In this document: positions 25,401 through 38,340 of the stretch, piece by piece
How the letters are laid out: every line of letters starts with the position of its first letter
Position numbering within the stretch: the first letter of the stretch is position 1
Source: Cyanoderma ruficeps
Lineage: Eukaryota > Chordata > Aves > Passeriformes > Timaliidae
Length of the DNA stretch: 64,000 nt
Assembly (NCBI GenBank): GCA_008694505.1
Contig: VZDJ01000624.1
Span: 97,759 to 161,758, forward strand
Direction of reading: 5' to 3'
The notes under the pieces: model-generated
Databases searched by the model: none
What the model saw: the letters and a program-made list of their open reading frames with translations, nothing else
What the model was told of the DNA's origin: nothing
Translations under genes and position numbers: made by a program

Positions 25401-28400
25401 AAATATATGTACACCACAAAAGAAAACATCTAAGATTTTTTAAAAAATTTATTATCATTAATTTCCAGTAATGCTTGGAAAACACAAAGAAATAAAGATA
25501 ACTCTTGGATCTTCAACTTATGTTTTAGTAAAATTTGTGAAAGTATTTTAAATATTTGTGGAAGAATATGGATATAGACTGTGGCACTTTATGAGTACCC
25601 AACTAAACAACTACTTCTCTTACAGCACTACAGCCAAAAAAATTCCAATTAAAAAAAAAAAAGGGAAAGCAAAATTCCATACTATTTGATCAAGGTGACA
25701 AAGACAGTATAATTGTTACTGCTGCAAAAATTTAGAGAAGTTTTGCAATCTAGCCTAGCCTTTCTCTTAATATTTTGCTCATAATTTCTTTTAGCTTTAT
25801 CCCTTTTATGAATTTCTCATCTCAGACCAGAAATCCAGAAATTCTTGAAGAATACAAATTAAAAAAAAACTCTTTCTCATTTCCTCAGAAATTAAGAATA
25901 CACCTTTTACAGTACTAACCAGGCAAGGGACATACATATTCTCCATGTATACTGGTCTCAAAATTTGGCTATTTTGGACAGGATGGGTGTTCTCTGAGAC
26001 ACCAAGCTTTTACTGTACTAGAATGCAGCACTGCCCTAGGCCAACTGTCTGCTGCAGAGAAATGATGAACTACACAAAATGCAGACTTTTAAACTAGTAT
26101 TTAATTGTTTAATGTCATGGCTCTTGGTAGAGCATTGTTGCTTGAAAAATAAATTGGGTAATTCAATTATATGGCTACAGAAGATACATCATATCAGCTG
26201 TAGAAAGGCACTAACCCCAGCTTGAACTTGACGTCCCACATTGCTTCACTTATTTGACAAATGGATTCTTGAAAATAATTGAAACACATGGCTGCCAGCG
26301 TAGGTCAATAATACTTTTTTGCCATTCAGGCTCTTAACAGCTTCCATTTTTTCTTGCACTGTGCCATTCAGGGCAAAGATTGCATTTTCCTGGTAAATCA
26401 TGCAAACATTATTACTAAAATTGGACTAAATGCAATGAAAATGGACTACATAAAAGTAATGGCACTTAAATAAAAGAAAGACCATCTACTAGGGCAAACA
26501 CTTAATGTTGGATTTAAGTACTATATGATATTGCTTCCATTATAAATTTGTATTATAGATGTAAGATGGCAAACTCATTAACAATACAGATGCTACTATT
26601 TGTTTAGCTAAGCTAAGCAATGTTAATAAGAGAGACCAGTGAGAGAAGGCTCACATATTAACCATCTGGGAATAGTCATACATTTTATTTGGTCTACATT
26701 AAATAGCCAGCCCACAAAAGTATAATATGTCATAGACGTAGAAGAGATGCAATTTTTAATTTCTTTAAGCATTGATTTGTAACTTCTTGTAGTGAGCACC
26801 AAACTTGACTGGAAGGAGGTGTTTCTTTAGTGTTTGGAAAAGTTTTTGGAATCACAGATTCCAAAAGAAAGTAAGAAGTATTAATCAAAAATCTAAATCC
26901 TGCAGAAAATCATATTTATTTGCACTGATAAAGTTATAATTTGTTGGTAGAGTGATTTACACTCAATAAATCAGAGAGGAAGCGCATCAAAAGCAAATAT
27001 TAGAGAACTGTAGCAAAGAGACCATCGGCATTTCACCTTAGCTTTTCTTTTTTTCTCATTAATTTCTCAGTTGCTTACAAGTCTCAGATTTGGTAAATCA
27101 CTCCAGCAAAAACCACAGATGTTTATGGAGAAGTGGCTAGAGGTTTGCTTAATCGCAATTACAAAGAAATTTAAAAACCCAAACCAATAGAACAGCAAAA
27201 AGCAAGAAAACAATCAAACAAGCAACAAGCAACTGGTAAACATCTTCTGTGTACCAGACTTCATCTTTCATTCTCATACTTTGAGCAAATATTTCATTTC
27301 CCCATAGGTATAAGCTAATGGTTCTTTCTTTCAAATCTCACTTAGGAGAAATTAAGTTTTAGCAGCCTTTTAACACTAAGCCTTTCACTCATACTTTGGA
27401 ATTAATACCAAGATTTCAATATACTAATTCAATTATGTGGTATTATGGGTAATATTCTTAATTTAGATCTAGTAAAAAAAATTAAACCATCTTTCTCATC
27501 TGCCTTTCTTTTATCATAACAGCAGAGTTTTGTGCGTCTTACCCACTTTGTCATAATTTTTCTTCATAGAAGTAAAGACTCATTTCTACATCTAAAAATG
27601 TTCCAGCTGCTGAGGAAATTTCAGTGCAATTTCAAGACACACTTAAAAATTACACAATACTGTAGGTAGCATAGCAAATCTAGTTTAAATTAGCCAGTCT
27701 AGATTTGGAAATAAAAAAAAAACCAGGGTATAAAAAACATGGCAAGCAGAATATTACAAAAAATTTAAAGGAAGACTCACCAGAAGTTCTTTTCTAAATA
27801 TTTTCAAAATGCTATTAACAAGTTGTCATCCTAATGCACCTAAATGTAATACAAGCTCATTGAATTCTTAATAGTTTGGCTTTATGTTTTGTGGGATGCT
27901 TAGGACAGCAGCGTTAGCATTTTACATAAAATTTACAGCAGTACATTAAATAATAATCTTCAGGGGAGTGCTTCCAAAAGAAACCTTGAATCCTCCAAAA
28001 TTAAGCTTTGCCAGCAGCTTTCCTGCCTTTGAGCTCACTGTTCAAATGTCTACTTTGACACTGTTTTAGCGCACACTGCCTAGTACATATTTGCCCAGCT
28101 GAGGTTCAGAAGATAAACAATATTGCTTTCCTTAAAAACAAATTGAATTATCTGTGCCTTGAAGAAAGCACTTTTTAAGAAACATATATCTTCCCAAGCT
28201 CCTCTCCCACTTATTCAACATATACCATCACTGTTCTGAGATAAATCTAAATCAACAGAAAATGCAAAATAGCACAAAACCAGTGTAAACTCTTTCATGC
28301 TCTGCCTGTGTTCCGTTCAACCAGTCTCAGTTTTTGTCTTTTAAATTATTACTAAGTCCATTGCTACTAAGAAAGCTGCCCTGAAAATTAGTGGAACAAT

Positions 28401-29712
28401 GAGCAGAAAGACCTTTCAAAAATTTGGAAAATTTAGAAAAGACAAAAATGTAGAAAAGCATTAAGGTGTATGGAAATATGTTTCTTGCATATAACTTGAA
28501 GCCACCTGTATGACCCTCCAATTCAGAAAGACAGCTGAAATGGATGAAAAGGAAAATGATGAATTACTGGTCATAACCCTACTCTTACTGAGTAATTTGA
28601 AACAGCACAAGTGCCTTTGTATATTAATCAACTCCCATCAGAGAGTTAAGGAAAAAATAACATAAACTATTTTTCAAGAGGAAATAGGGAAGTAGCAAAC
28701 CACTACTTCTCTTCAGAAATACTATAAAAATTAATATTCTTATGTTTTTGAAAATAAAATTAACCCAGAGTTTTACACTTTTATTATTTTAAATTAACTT
28801 TAAAAGTCCAACTGTGCTGTAGCTGCACATTTTCTAGACTATCAACAAATATTGGGAAGGGGTGATGCGTGTGTTACTGTTTGTGGGCTTACATAGGGAG
28901 TTTTGGTGGTTAGTGCTGCCAGCCCTTGAGCTCAATTTCAGCATGGTATTTCAAAATTCTCAAGGCTTACTTCTCCCAATTAAGGATTATGGAAACAGGC
29001 CTGGTGAGCCTAGAGGGTTTTGATTTGCTATTCTCAAATACTAAGCAAACATTGATATCTCCAGGCTCTGATGAAGCTATGGTGAAAACTATGTCAATGA
29101 AATTACAGAAATCAAATATTATGTGGTATATGTCAGAGGTAATTTCATAACAAACAGCATATGAGAAAACAGCAACTACACCCCAATGCTTTAATTGACT
29201 CAATTCTAATAATATTTTTTTAAATTATGTATTTTCAGGGCAAAATACAATACACAAAAATAAGATATTTTCACATAGATTTTTGCCAGATAATATCCAT
29301 GAACCCTTTCATCTGCAAACCAAATATTCTCAGCATGCCATCAGTCAATTAGGTGTGTATTTATCCTTAAGTTTTTAATTTATGTCACTTGGGATACAAG
29401 TCAGTTTTCCTAATTAGAATATATCCATCAAGATTAGAAAGTAGGGTTGGGCAAATTTATAATGAATCAGTTTGCAAAAAAATAAATTTGCATAAAGTAC
29501 ATTGTAAGCTAATACAATATTTAAGTTTAGGTTGACTCTTCAAGGGTCAGAATTTAAAGTTTTCCTTACTGGAATGTCCCTTTTAGACCTACAAAAACAG
29601 ATCCTTAGCACGAGCCTGGGTCCTACTAATGACCATATTTTATTGCATCAAAGAATGAATTTAATAAAGTAACATTTTCAAGATTTTTAGAAGTATGGAC
29701 AGTGAAGCAGTC

Positions 29713-29752
29713 ACTGTTAGAATAACAGTGTTACTGTTAGAATAACAGTGTT
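29713..29752 (+). repeat. Perfect 20-bp tandem duplication
   Basis: ACTGTTAGAATAACAGTGTT occurs twice in exact tandem (29713-29732 and 29733-29752). Each unit holds a 7-bp inverted repeat (CACTGTT / AACAGTG, the leading C coming from the preceding base in the first copy). The lack of divergence indicates a recent duplication or a polymorphic site. Confidence 0.95.
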
Positions 29753-32700
29753 AGTTAGCGTTTTGTGCCACTGACACAAGCATTTTAATATGTGCATATA
29801 GAAACCGATGTTGTAAATTTCATTTCTTAAGAAAATGTTGAGAGTGCTACTGAAGGATGAGGGGGGTTTTTACACCAGTGTTTCAAATCTAGTCTGTATC
29901 AATAGAGAAATGATAAAGCACCTCAGGAGGCTATGCATAGAGTCTAAGTTAGACTGATATTTTGCAAATCACCTTAAGGGCCACCCTCTCCATTAACACT
30001 AGGAGAACAGGCAGCTAATTCGGCTAACTCAAATAGGTGTTAAAGTAAAATACTAATTACCCCCAAGGAATGTATATGATCTTATCTGAAAAACAATCTC
30101 GTAGACTTGGTCAGAGTCAAAGCTACACTGCCAAAATGTGGATAGATAAAAAAATCCAGATCAGCTATTTAAATCAGCTCCAGAAATCCAGCGAGCATAC
30201 ACTACACTAGGGTAGGCTGCATACTTCAGATTGAGGGACAGGAATCCTCCTCCGTCTACCTACTTTAGAGTTGCCTTCTCTTCAGATGGTTATTTGTAAA
30301 GGTACAGATGAAGGGATGTAGTGGTAGATTTCTTTTTTTTCTCCCCTCCTTTCCCCATCAATAATAGACTAAGTTCACCATGAAATAGATTCTTGCAGAA
30401 ACTTGGACTATGCCATTCTTTGAATAAACACTCTGAATGGACCAAAACAGAGACTTTACAATTTATATCATATGAGAAATGATCACCTCCTAACTGGGAT
30501 GGCTCTCTTTTTTGTTTTCCTCCTACTTTTATGTCCTTAGTATTTGTATGCATCTCATTACTCAAATGAGCCCAGTTTCAGTCTGAGTTGCAGAACCCAG
30601 CAGCTAACATAATTGCAGCTTCCTACTCCACTTCTACCTTTGAATTAGACCACTGAGCATGTTCAGAAACATCCTCCCCTATGACAGCTACATGTCCTGG
30701 AGTACTCGTTTTCATTTTTGGATGTATTGTTTTCAAAACAGAGTCTATAAAATGTTTTTTAAGCTCCAAGACTACTGCCACAACTGTAAACCTGTTACAG
30801 ACAAAGAAGAAAACTCACTATTACACTGAAAATCAAGCTGTAATGATAAAATCACAGGTTGAAGAAAGAGCAGCTGAGCCAGTCATGAAGTAAGGAGTCA
30901 TTTTCAGAAAAAATGTCTCAAATGATTTTTCAATTGCAAAGATTCAGATGGAATAAAGGAGTGGAATTATTGGTATAACAAAAGGAACTACTCAAAACTA
31001 AAACACGTTGGTGTAGATTGTGCTATTATGAACTTGCTAAAAGATGGTTTACTACAGCAGAAAATCTTCAGTATAGGGGCCAGAAACTTTAAATAATGTA
31101 TGTCTAAAATCTGTTTTGACATTTGCAACACAATCACAAATTATCATCTGAAAATGACAAAACCCCTCAGAGCCACCTTCTATGAGTTAATCTTACTTTT
31201 ACTGGGCTGAATTGAGGATACTACCAGACTACAATGAGTGATGTTTACAGGATAGTTAGAAGTATGGTTTATCACACTTGAAGATCTCTCTGGATGAGAT
31301 TTGTAGAAGAGCAATTACAGTTCTCAAGTCCTTGGTATAAGTCCCTTAGCATGTATGAGAGCAACTTCATCAGATACAGCTGTGATTTCCTCAAAGGAAT
31401 CTGATTTTCCTCCTTTTAATATATAGAGATACAGATATAGATATCTATAACATACATGTACACATATATTTATACTCCACCCAGTATTTGAGGTTACAAG
31501 ATCTGAGAATACAAATTAAAGTTTTATTTCAGATACTTGAGCATCTACATTCTGGTTATTATCACTACTGATTTGATAAGTGAGTGTTAACACACTTAGG
31601 TAGAAGAGGCAATCCCTTAGAAATTACCTATTTTAAGAAAAACTTATAAGTGTTTGAACTAAGAAACTCAATCTTATTCCTGCAATTTAGTGTCGCTTAC
31701 GGTGAAACTTTGAATTATTCTCTTTCCCTATTATTGAAAAAACTTCTTCAAGAATTGTTGTCAGAAAGTGGAAGCATTCTCTTGTTGGTTAATTTGACTG
31801 GAGGCATAATAATAATGTTTCTCTTGTAACAGAAATCTTTTAAATGGGAGACTCAATTTTCCTTACAAGGGCAGAAGGTTTCACCTGACTGTGCATGCTA
31901 TCAGCTGACGCTTATTTGAAAAGTTTAACCTTATCTTTTGGCTTCTACCACAACAAGATCTCAAACAAGCTGATGCAAACAAGCAAGCTGATAATTGCTT
32001 CAGCATTTCTTAAAACTTTAAATGTTATGGGACAGTCATAGTGGTCTTTACTAATTTTCCCCAAAGCCGCACTTATCTCACCCCTCCGTTGAACTCATCC
32101 TGAACTCTGGTCAGTTAAACCACACATAAGGGTCTGAGGCTTTCCACGTGCCATTTCAAAGCCACTGCTATGCAATTGGTAAATGGAAGCCTTACATACA
32201 CTATGTTATAGTCTATCCTCATGAACAACAAGTCTTCCAGTTTGGATAAAACAGAGCGTAACTGTTACAACATAATAATAGGGATGGGTATCCTGCATGC
32301 AATGCTTTCAAGAAATTTAGTTTAAATGCTTGAGTAGGGCATTAAACAGATCTGTAGAAATCCTGTCATATGTGTCTATACAAGTAAAACCATTTAGTCA
32401 GATTAACAGTTACATTTTAGGAACTAGAATTTATGACACTGAAGATTTCCAAATTCATAACATGGTTATGAAAACTTTAGGCTCATAAAGAATATAAAAG
32501 TTTTCATAGTCTAATCCCTAGCCTGAATAAAATATCCTTAATGTTTCCTTTTCATAGTCTACTTGCAGAAAATATTTCCTCTGCATCACAGAATGACTAG
32601 AGAATCAGGCACATCACTTAAAAATGGTATATGAGTGGTGGAAGTGGCACTCATTGGAAACATAAGGAGCAGAAAATATTAGATTAAAAATATTAAAGAG

Positions 32701-33911
32701 TTAAACTATCATTTATGACTGTCTTTTGTTGAAGACTTTTTGCTGAGTCTTGGAAACAATATCTTTAGACATGTATTTTCAAGTAACAACTTCAGGCAGC
32801 TGATCCTAAGCTGATAGGGATGTTGAGAAAGACAACTGGATTTGAAACATAACCCAGCATTCAATGTTTCTTATCAGGCACCTAAAAACTCATTTGCTGA
32901 GGTCTGTGTCAGTAAGCAAGTTCATGTGCTGGCCTCAAATTTAGCTGTCTTCCTTAAAACCTTGGAGGGCTGGGGATAAGGGAAGGAATGCACGATTCCA
33001 GGACAGAACCTAAATAAGATGTGCATGCTACAACCACACAATTCATTTTGGTAATTTATTTATGCACTCCTTCTAGTTAGAAGGCTTACATTTATGTGAA
33101 AGAAGGGAAAGAGAGGACAGGCTGTGCTTAAGCAGAAATTTATGCCTGAAGGTTGTTATTTCAGGGGTAATTCTTTGAGGATTAACAGCACCATTCCAGC
33201 ATATTCAGGGTCGGGGACTGATTGTTGAAACACAAGTTGACTCCCAAGCTCTGCTTTTTGCATCAGATATCATCAGAAAGTTAACCAGCAGATTTTGATT
33301 CAATATCAGCTGGGAGACATAAATGCAATTTGTACCGATCTTTGAGTTCTTCAGAACATACAGAACCTGCAAAACCTTCAGCTTCTGCACACCCATGCAA
33401 AACTTACTCTTCCATGGAAAACTCAGAAAAACCACAGCGAATTAAGTTGACTAAAGCCAAATATAACAATCCGTGAGCACTTACTTTGACAATTTCCCTG
33501 TTTCCAGATGTGCACCACCGTTAAGCCCATCCTGACAATTTTTCCCCTGTTAGGAAATACAGGAATTATCATTCTAAAATACTATCAACATCTAATGAAT
33601 CCTGTTAATTCTACCAAATTTGTATATGTATGATTTTTAAACTGACAAAAAGCTCCAATCAAAGGCTAGTTAAACATCTTAATCATAAAATTGCAGCTGA
33701 TGGAGCTGTATGTGATCAGAATTCTGAGATTAACAGGAAGCTCAAACTCAGACTTAAATTCCAAACTAATGAGTATGAGGAGCTCAGAGCTGAAGAAACT
33801 GCAAACCGTGTTCGACTCCTCAGTAATGCAAAGAGTATATGATCAAATACAAATTATATTGTGATTACGTGTGCTACTGTTCTTAAAAGCTTTACTGGGT
33901 TCTTAAGCAAA

Positions 33912-33967
33912 TGCTGCTTTATTTTGAAAATAGCAGCAGAATTTTTAAGGGGCTCAGGAGAGCCCCT
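33912..33967. repeat. Two adjacent hairpin-forming inverted repeats
   Basis: The first pairs TGCTGCT (33912-33918) with AGCAGCA (33932-33938) and can extend inward with ATTT/AAAT pairs. The second, 10 bases on, pairs AGGGGCT (33948-33954) with AGCCCCT (33961-33967) around a CAGGAG loop and is unusually GC-rich for this neighbourhood. No tRNA, snoRNA box pattern or microRNA seed was recognised. Confidence 0.5.
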
Positions 33968-34932
33968 AATCATCAACTGTGCCTGTGAAAACTTTGTTTA
34001 GGAGAAAATCATACATGCAAAGCTGCTGTCAAATTGCATCTGTCAGGCAATCAAATTTTTTCAGCAATACAACAGAAAAAGATTTTGATAAATTTCAAAA
34101 TACTTTGTTGATTACAGGAATGTGGAAATAACTTGTAAAAATTCTCTTGTTAACTAATGCAAGGTAGGTGGATGCAAATGCTGTGCAACGAAAGAGAAAG
34201 AAGCCTCACTTGCTGTGAAGTACAGTACTCCGCGTTTTTCCTTTTACTTCCAACACTGGCCATTCCCAATATTTTCTGCATGCATAGAGCACTAACTTTC
34301 TCAAAGATGAAAATACAAAAAATTTACACAGATAGTATTGATCAGAAAAGCATATAAACTTAGCAGAGGAAATGGCATAAACAATGTTGCAGGATGAGGG
34401 TAAATAGTGGTAGCCTTTGAGAAATAGTGCTATTCTACAATAAATATTTAAGCAATTTTTAAATTTCCCTTTGAAATCAAAATACCAACATTCGCCTCCT
34501 TGCTTCCACTATTGGCTCAGGAAATCCTTAATGACCGTAGAAGTCCAAGTGTGCACCTCCAATTAGGAAATGTTTTTTTCAACACTCTGAAATACGCAAC
34601 TTGATTTAAGACTATGAAGCTATATTTCATTTGAAATATACAATGGCAAGAAATATGGCATCTGGAATCAGTAATTCTCAGTACATGTAACTCATCTTCA
34701 TTCACAGTGTCTCAAGTCCCAGTTAGCCAAGGACTTAGTGAACTGAAACAATCAGATTAAGATAAGTCTGTTCTTAACTAAAACTTTGAAATCTGTTCTT
34801 ATTCTGGTAATTCATGAGGTGGCAGGCTTTCTTCTGCATTGCTGCATGAACAGATGCTTTGCCATTGTGCTTAATCACCTACTGAAACACTTTATTTGAG
34901 GTTAGATGTAGAGTTGACATGTTGAATTCTTT

Positions 34933-34956
34933 AGCATTAACCCTAATGCTTAGGGT
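34933..34956. repeat. Overlapping alternative inverted repeats
   Basis: AGCATTA (34933-34939) pairs with TAATGCT (34944-34950). ACCCTAA (34940-34946) pairs with TTAGGGT (34950-34956). The two stems are mutually exclusive. The second contains single telomere-type hexamers, but there is no array. Confidence 0.6.
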
Positions 34957-36374
34957 AAATTTCCAAATCGTATTGTGACTATGTTTACATTCCTCCTGAA
35001 ATTTTACAGGAAAATGTTTTTGTCACCCAAATTAGTTCTTTAAAAATAATAAATGTCCCTTTACTTCAGACATTATAACCTTGTCTCAGCTACTTTGTCA
35101 CTGCATTTGAAACAAAAGAGTAAAAGGAAGCCCAAAATAAGACCTTTATATAAAGACCATATGGACCCTGAGAAAGCAGAGAATTTTTGAGCAATGTTAT
35201 GAATCCTCTGGAAATACTGCTTTCGGAAGCCATTAATAAATGACACAACAGTACTTTGTAGTTAGGGAAGCTTCCTAAACAGATGTTACTTTCTGAGCAT
35301 TTTTTCTACTTTCTTCACATCTTTGTATATCTGCAGAGCGACATAAGCAGCTTTTAAATAAAAAAGCTAAATTTAACATTTCCCTCACACGGGCAACACT
35401 GCCACATTGGAGTGCTTCTGTAGCACATATTCTGCCAGACTACTCTGTGAGGTAGTGTGATGTGCAGCAACTGAACATCAAATGTGTTACATCTATCATT
35501 TGCCTTGTCTAACTGTAAGCAAGTCATGATCATGACCCATCTGCATAAGAGGGCAAAAATAGAACCCTTTGTTTTTCTTACTGATCATTCAAAATAGACA
35601 GCCTTACTCAGATTTCTAAAATTATTTTTTAAATTTAATAAAGTACGTGTTTTAATACAGTTTGATACAGAAGCAGAAAATAACTTATCTTGGTAAGAAA
35701 CCTTGTATTTTCTCAAAACCAGAAGTTTGTGAAAACAAAAATAAACCATTGCATAGTATGCATGAAGTCAGTCACACTCACCACAGAAAGAAATGTGATG
35801 CTTCTTTCTTTATTTTGTAAGTAGAAAACATCCCATGTCTTCTAGAAATTACCTGTAAAGAGATGGAATTTTGGATGGAGTTGCAATTTTTTCCCACTCC
35901 CCTGCTATAAAAGTTAGTGTTCTAGAAAAGCTATTTGTGATCTTATCAGAGATCAAAATCATTTCACTCTTTTATTAAGGAAAAAGCCAGATGATACATA
36001 CATGCAGTCAAGAATTTTTTAATAAAGAACAGTAAATATATACTAACATCAGTAAATGACTTGTCTGAACTTCAAGCGTCTAGCAGTTAGAGGGTTTAAA
36101 TATGCCAATATATAGATTTTAAAAGAGTCCTTTAAGTGCTGAACTCCTTTTCTTATTCTAGAATAACCTTAGTTAGTTTATTAAATGATTTTTGGATTAT
36201 GGTCATGGATATTGATTTGGTATTTAGAATTTTGATTGTATTAGATTCTGTATCACCTACTTCAAGTAACAGAGTAAAATGACCAATATTAAAGTATTAC
36301 AGACATATTTGAATTAATTACTCCATAATTCTCAACTGAATATTTGAAATTGCAAGATTAAAGAATGTCATCTA

Positions 36375-36396
36375 CATATATGTATATACATATATG
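36375..36396. repeat. Perfect 22-bp palindrome of TA/CATATG type
   Basis: CATATATGTATATACATATATG equals its own reverse complement. It is an AT-rich palindrome prone to cruciform formation and small rearrangements. No function is assigned. Confidence 0.85.
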
Positions 36397-36872
36397 GAAG
36401 AGGGTGCTACATATCTAGAGTGAAGAACTATAAATTATAAATTAAGAGGAACGTATTACAGTGTTTTTCAAATAAATCTCTTCCAAAAAGGGAGCAAACA
36501 AATAACTAGAAGATTATCGGGGTTAACTTAATTTACAGGTACTATGAATACTTTGATAGTTTTAGTATTCCACAAAAAAATTTGATTTGCCACATCAAGA
36601 AGTGAAAACAAAGCAAAATAGGTCAACTGCCATAAAGTTCAGGGTACATGAAATGGATTAAGATATTTTATACGTGTAACTTCAAAAATATTCCTTTTTT
36701 TGTCTTAATAGGTACAGAAAATAAATTTTGATGGCTCAGATGACTAGTAAGAATATACAGACTAAAATAACCTTTCTTAAATAAATAAACTTACCAGTGA
36801 GTACTAAATGGCATGTCATTACCAGCAAAGACAGTATCAGCTAAGTTCAGCTAAGACCCAGAGTTAAGACAG

Positions 36873-38337
36873 TGTGTTGGTTTAGCACGGATGGTGCTAA
36901 AAACCAATTAGTGATTGACTTTTAAGATTGACAGCCAGGTAGGCCAGTTAAATACAGGTACACATGTCTGGGTCACACAGCCTTAAAATTCTGCCTGGGA
37001 AGCCTGGGGACTCCCTTTTCCTTCCTGCTTTTCAGCAGGTAACACTGCTCTGTTGAAGTGGCCCAGGCTGGCATGGCCCCACTGCTCCATCCTCCTAAGG
37101 GGGAACCAGCCCGAGGCCTGGCTGGGCTCCATCGACTCCTGCGGGGGGATGGGGAGGCCAGAGCTTAACATCAGATAATTTTAAAGCCTACCCCAGAGCA
37201 CTGGAGCCGGCCAAGCCAGGAGGGATGTCTGCTAAGCCCCTGATAACAGCTATGGGCCTGGTTGGGCTGAGCCTCCCACGATTGTCACAGAGGGGCAGAC
37301 AGAGTTCCCCCCCTTCAGTGACTCCCAGGCAGAGAGGAAAAGAGGGAGGAAAGCCCAGCCACTCTGAGATCCCAGGCTAGAGAGACGGCTGCCTGGCAGA
37401 GATCACATAACCATCGCAGATTGGGGCCGATTTAAAGCTTTTGTGGCAAAATGAAGCTTCCAAGGCTTAACCCTTCCCTGAGAGAGAGAAGAAAGGGACA
37501 GAGTGAACATAAAGAAGACATACTATGAAGTCAGAGGAGCAAGAGTGAAAGGACTAATTGAGAGAAGGGATTGAAGAATTTGCCATTCCATTTTAGGCTG
37601 GACTTCTTATTGAGGCCATGCAAATGAACTCTATATATAGGTTATCCTTTCAAATCATGAGAAAGATATACATTTGGGGAGATGATTGTAAGATTTGTGT
37701 ATGGATCTGAGCAAAGGTATTTGTGGTGGACTAAGTGATATTGATTCCATGATATGCTTGAACAGAGATACAGATGAAAAGCCCTCTGTGCCAGTGAAGA
37801 AGTAAGAAGATACCTCTGTTCCTTGAGATGAGGAATCCTTTGCCTTTGGAGTTATTCATCTTTAAAAGGTGACACTCCAGTATGCAAGAACCTAAGACCC
37901 ATGACCCATAAGCAGCCTGGGAAACTGCTAATGGGAGGGCTCATGGAAGCAAGTTTCCCCAGGTGGCTCTTTCTGTGACAGTGAAAACCCACAAGAGAAC
38001 TATTCTAGGTTGTCAGTGGGATCCATGACTCTAAGAGAGACTCCTCTCCTAAAGAATTGATGAAAGACTATTTTCAAATGGTGAAACTGACTGAAAAATC
38101 ACAAGTTTTGTCTCTTTATGTTGTTTGTGGGAAAGTGAATTATTTGCGGGGAGAGGAAGAGTGTTTTGAAAGTTTCTTTTCTTTTTCCTTTTTCCCCTTT
38201 TGGTGTGTGTTAACAAAACTATCTTTGTAACCTTTAAAATAGGCCTGTTTTGCCTTTTTCTCCTAATCCTATCTCACAGCAGAAACACTACACTAACTTT
38301 GGCAAACAGAAACAGAGGTGAATGTGAAACCACTACC
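36873..38337 (+). mobile_element. Solo LTR, family A copy 3, inverted
   Basis: About 1465 bp, the reverse complement of the family A LTRs at 4639-6055 and 21201-22643. The left end TGTGTTGGTTTAGCAC corresponds to their right ends. The block GTTCCTTGAGATGAGGAATCC and the block ACAAGTTTTGTCTCTTTATG near 38101 match their 5' halves when inverted. In this orientation the + strand carries ATGCAAAT and TATATATA near 37618-37639, so + is the probable sense strand. The right end (near ...AAACCACTACC) is aberrant: relative to the other copies it has about 16 extra bases after GGCAAACAGAAAC, and no clear duplication of the left flank GACAG. It either diverged or was rearranged at that end. The GC-rich part near 36980-37420 is the counterpart of the centre of copy 1. 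No internal retroviral sequence adjoins it. Confidence 0.82.
37618..37639 (+). promoter_or_regulatory. Octamer plus TATA box in LTR
   Basis: ATGCAAAT (37618-37625, the exact octamer) is followed six bases later by TATATATA (37632-37639). The other two family A copies have only partly matching sequence here, reading ATGAAAATGAACTCTATTAG on the minus strand of copy 1. This is the best promoter-like grammar in the window and sets the likely transcription direction of the family. Activity is not shown. Confidence 0.5.
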
Positions 38338-38340
38338 GAT

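Larger units (their letters stand above)
22649..36867. other. Long AT-rich intergenic stretch, no gene seen
   Basis: About 14 kb, the longest stretch in the window without a recognised mobile element. No exon or RNA gene could be supported on either strand. Open frames are under 95 codons. Listed separately are a possible conserved non-coding block (24960-25400) with a CTCF-like site, a 20-bp tandem duplication, two adjacent hairpins near 33912-33967, overlapping inverted repeats near 34933-34956, and a 22-bp palindrome at 36375-36396. The lack of repeats over so long a stretch is itself consistent with an unannotated regulatory region, but that is inference. Confidence 0.6.

Noticed and set aside
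33630..33842. 70-codon + strand frame rich in Lys, Arg, Glu and Asn
   Set aside because: Composition alone is suggestive, but the length is within chance expectation and no exon edges or relatives are recognisable.
34940..34956. Interstitial telomere repeat
   Set aside because: Only one CCCTAA and one TTAGGG are present. There is no tandem array.
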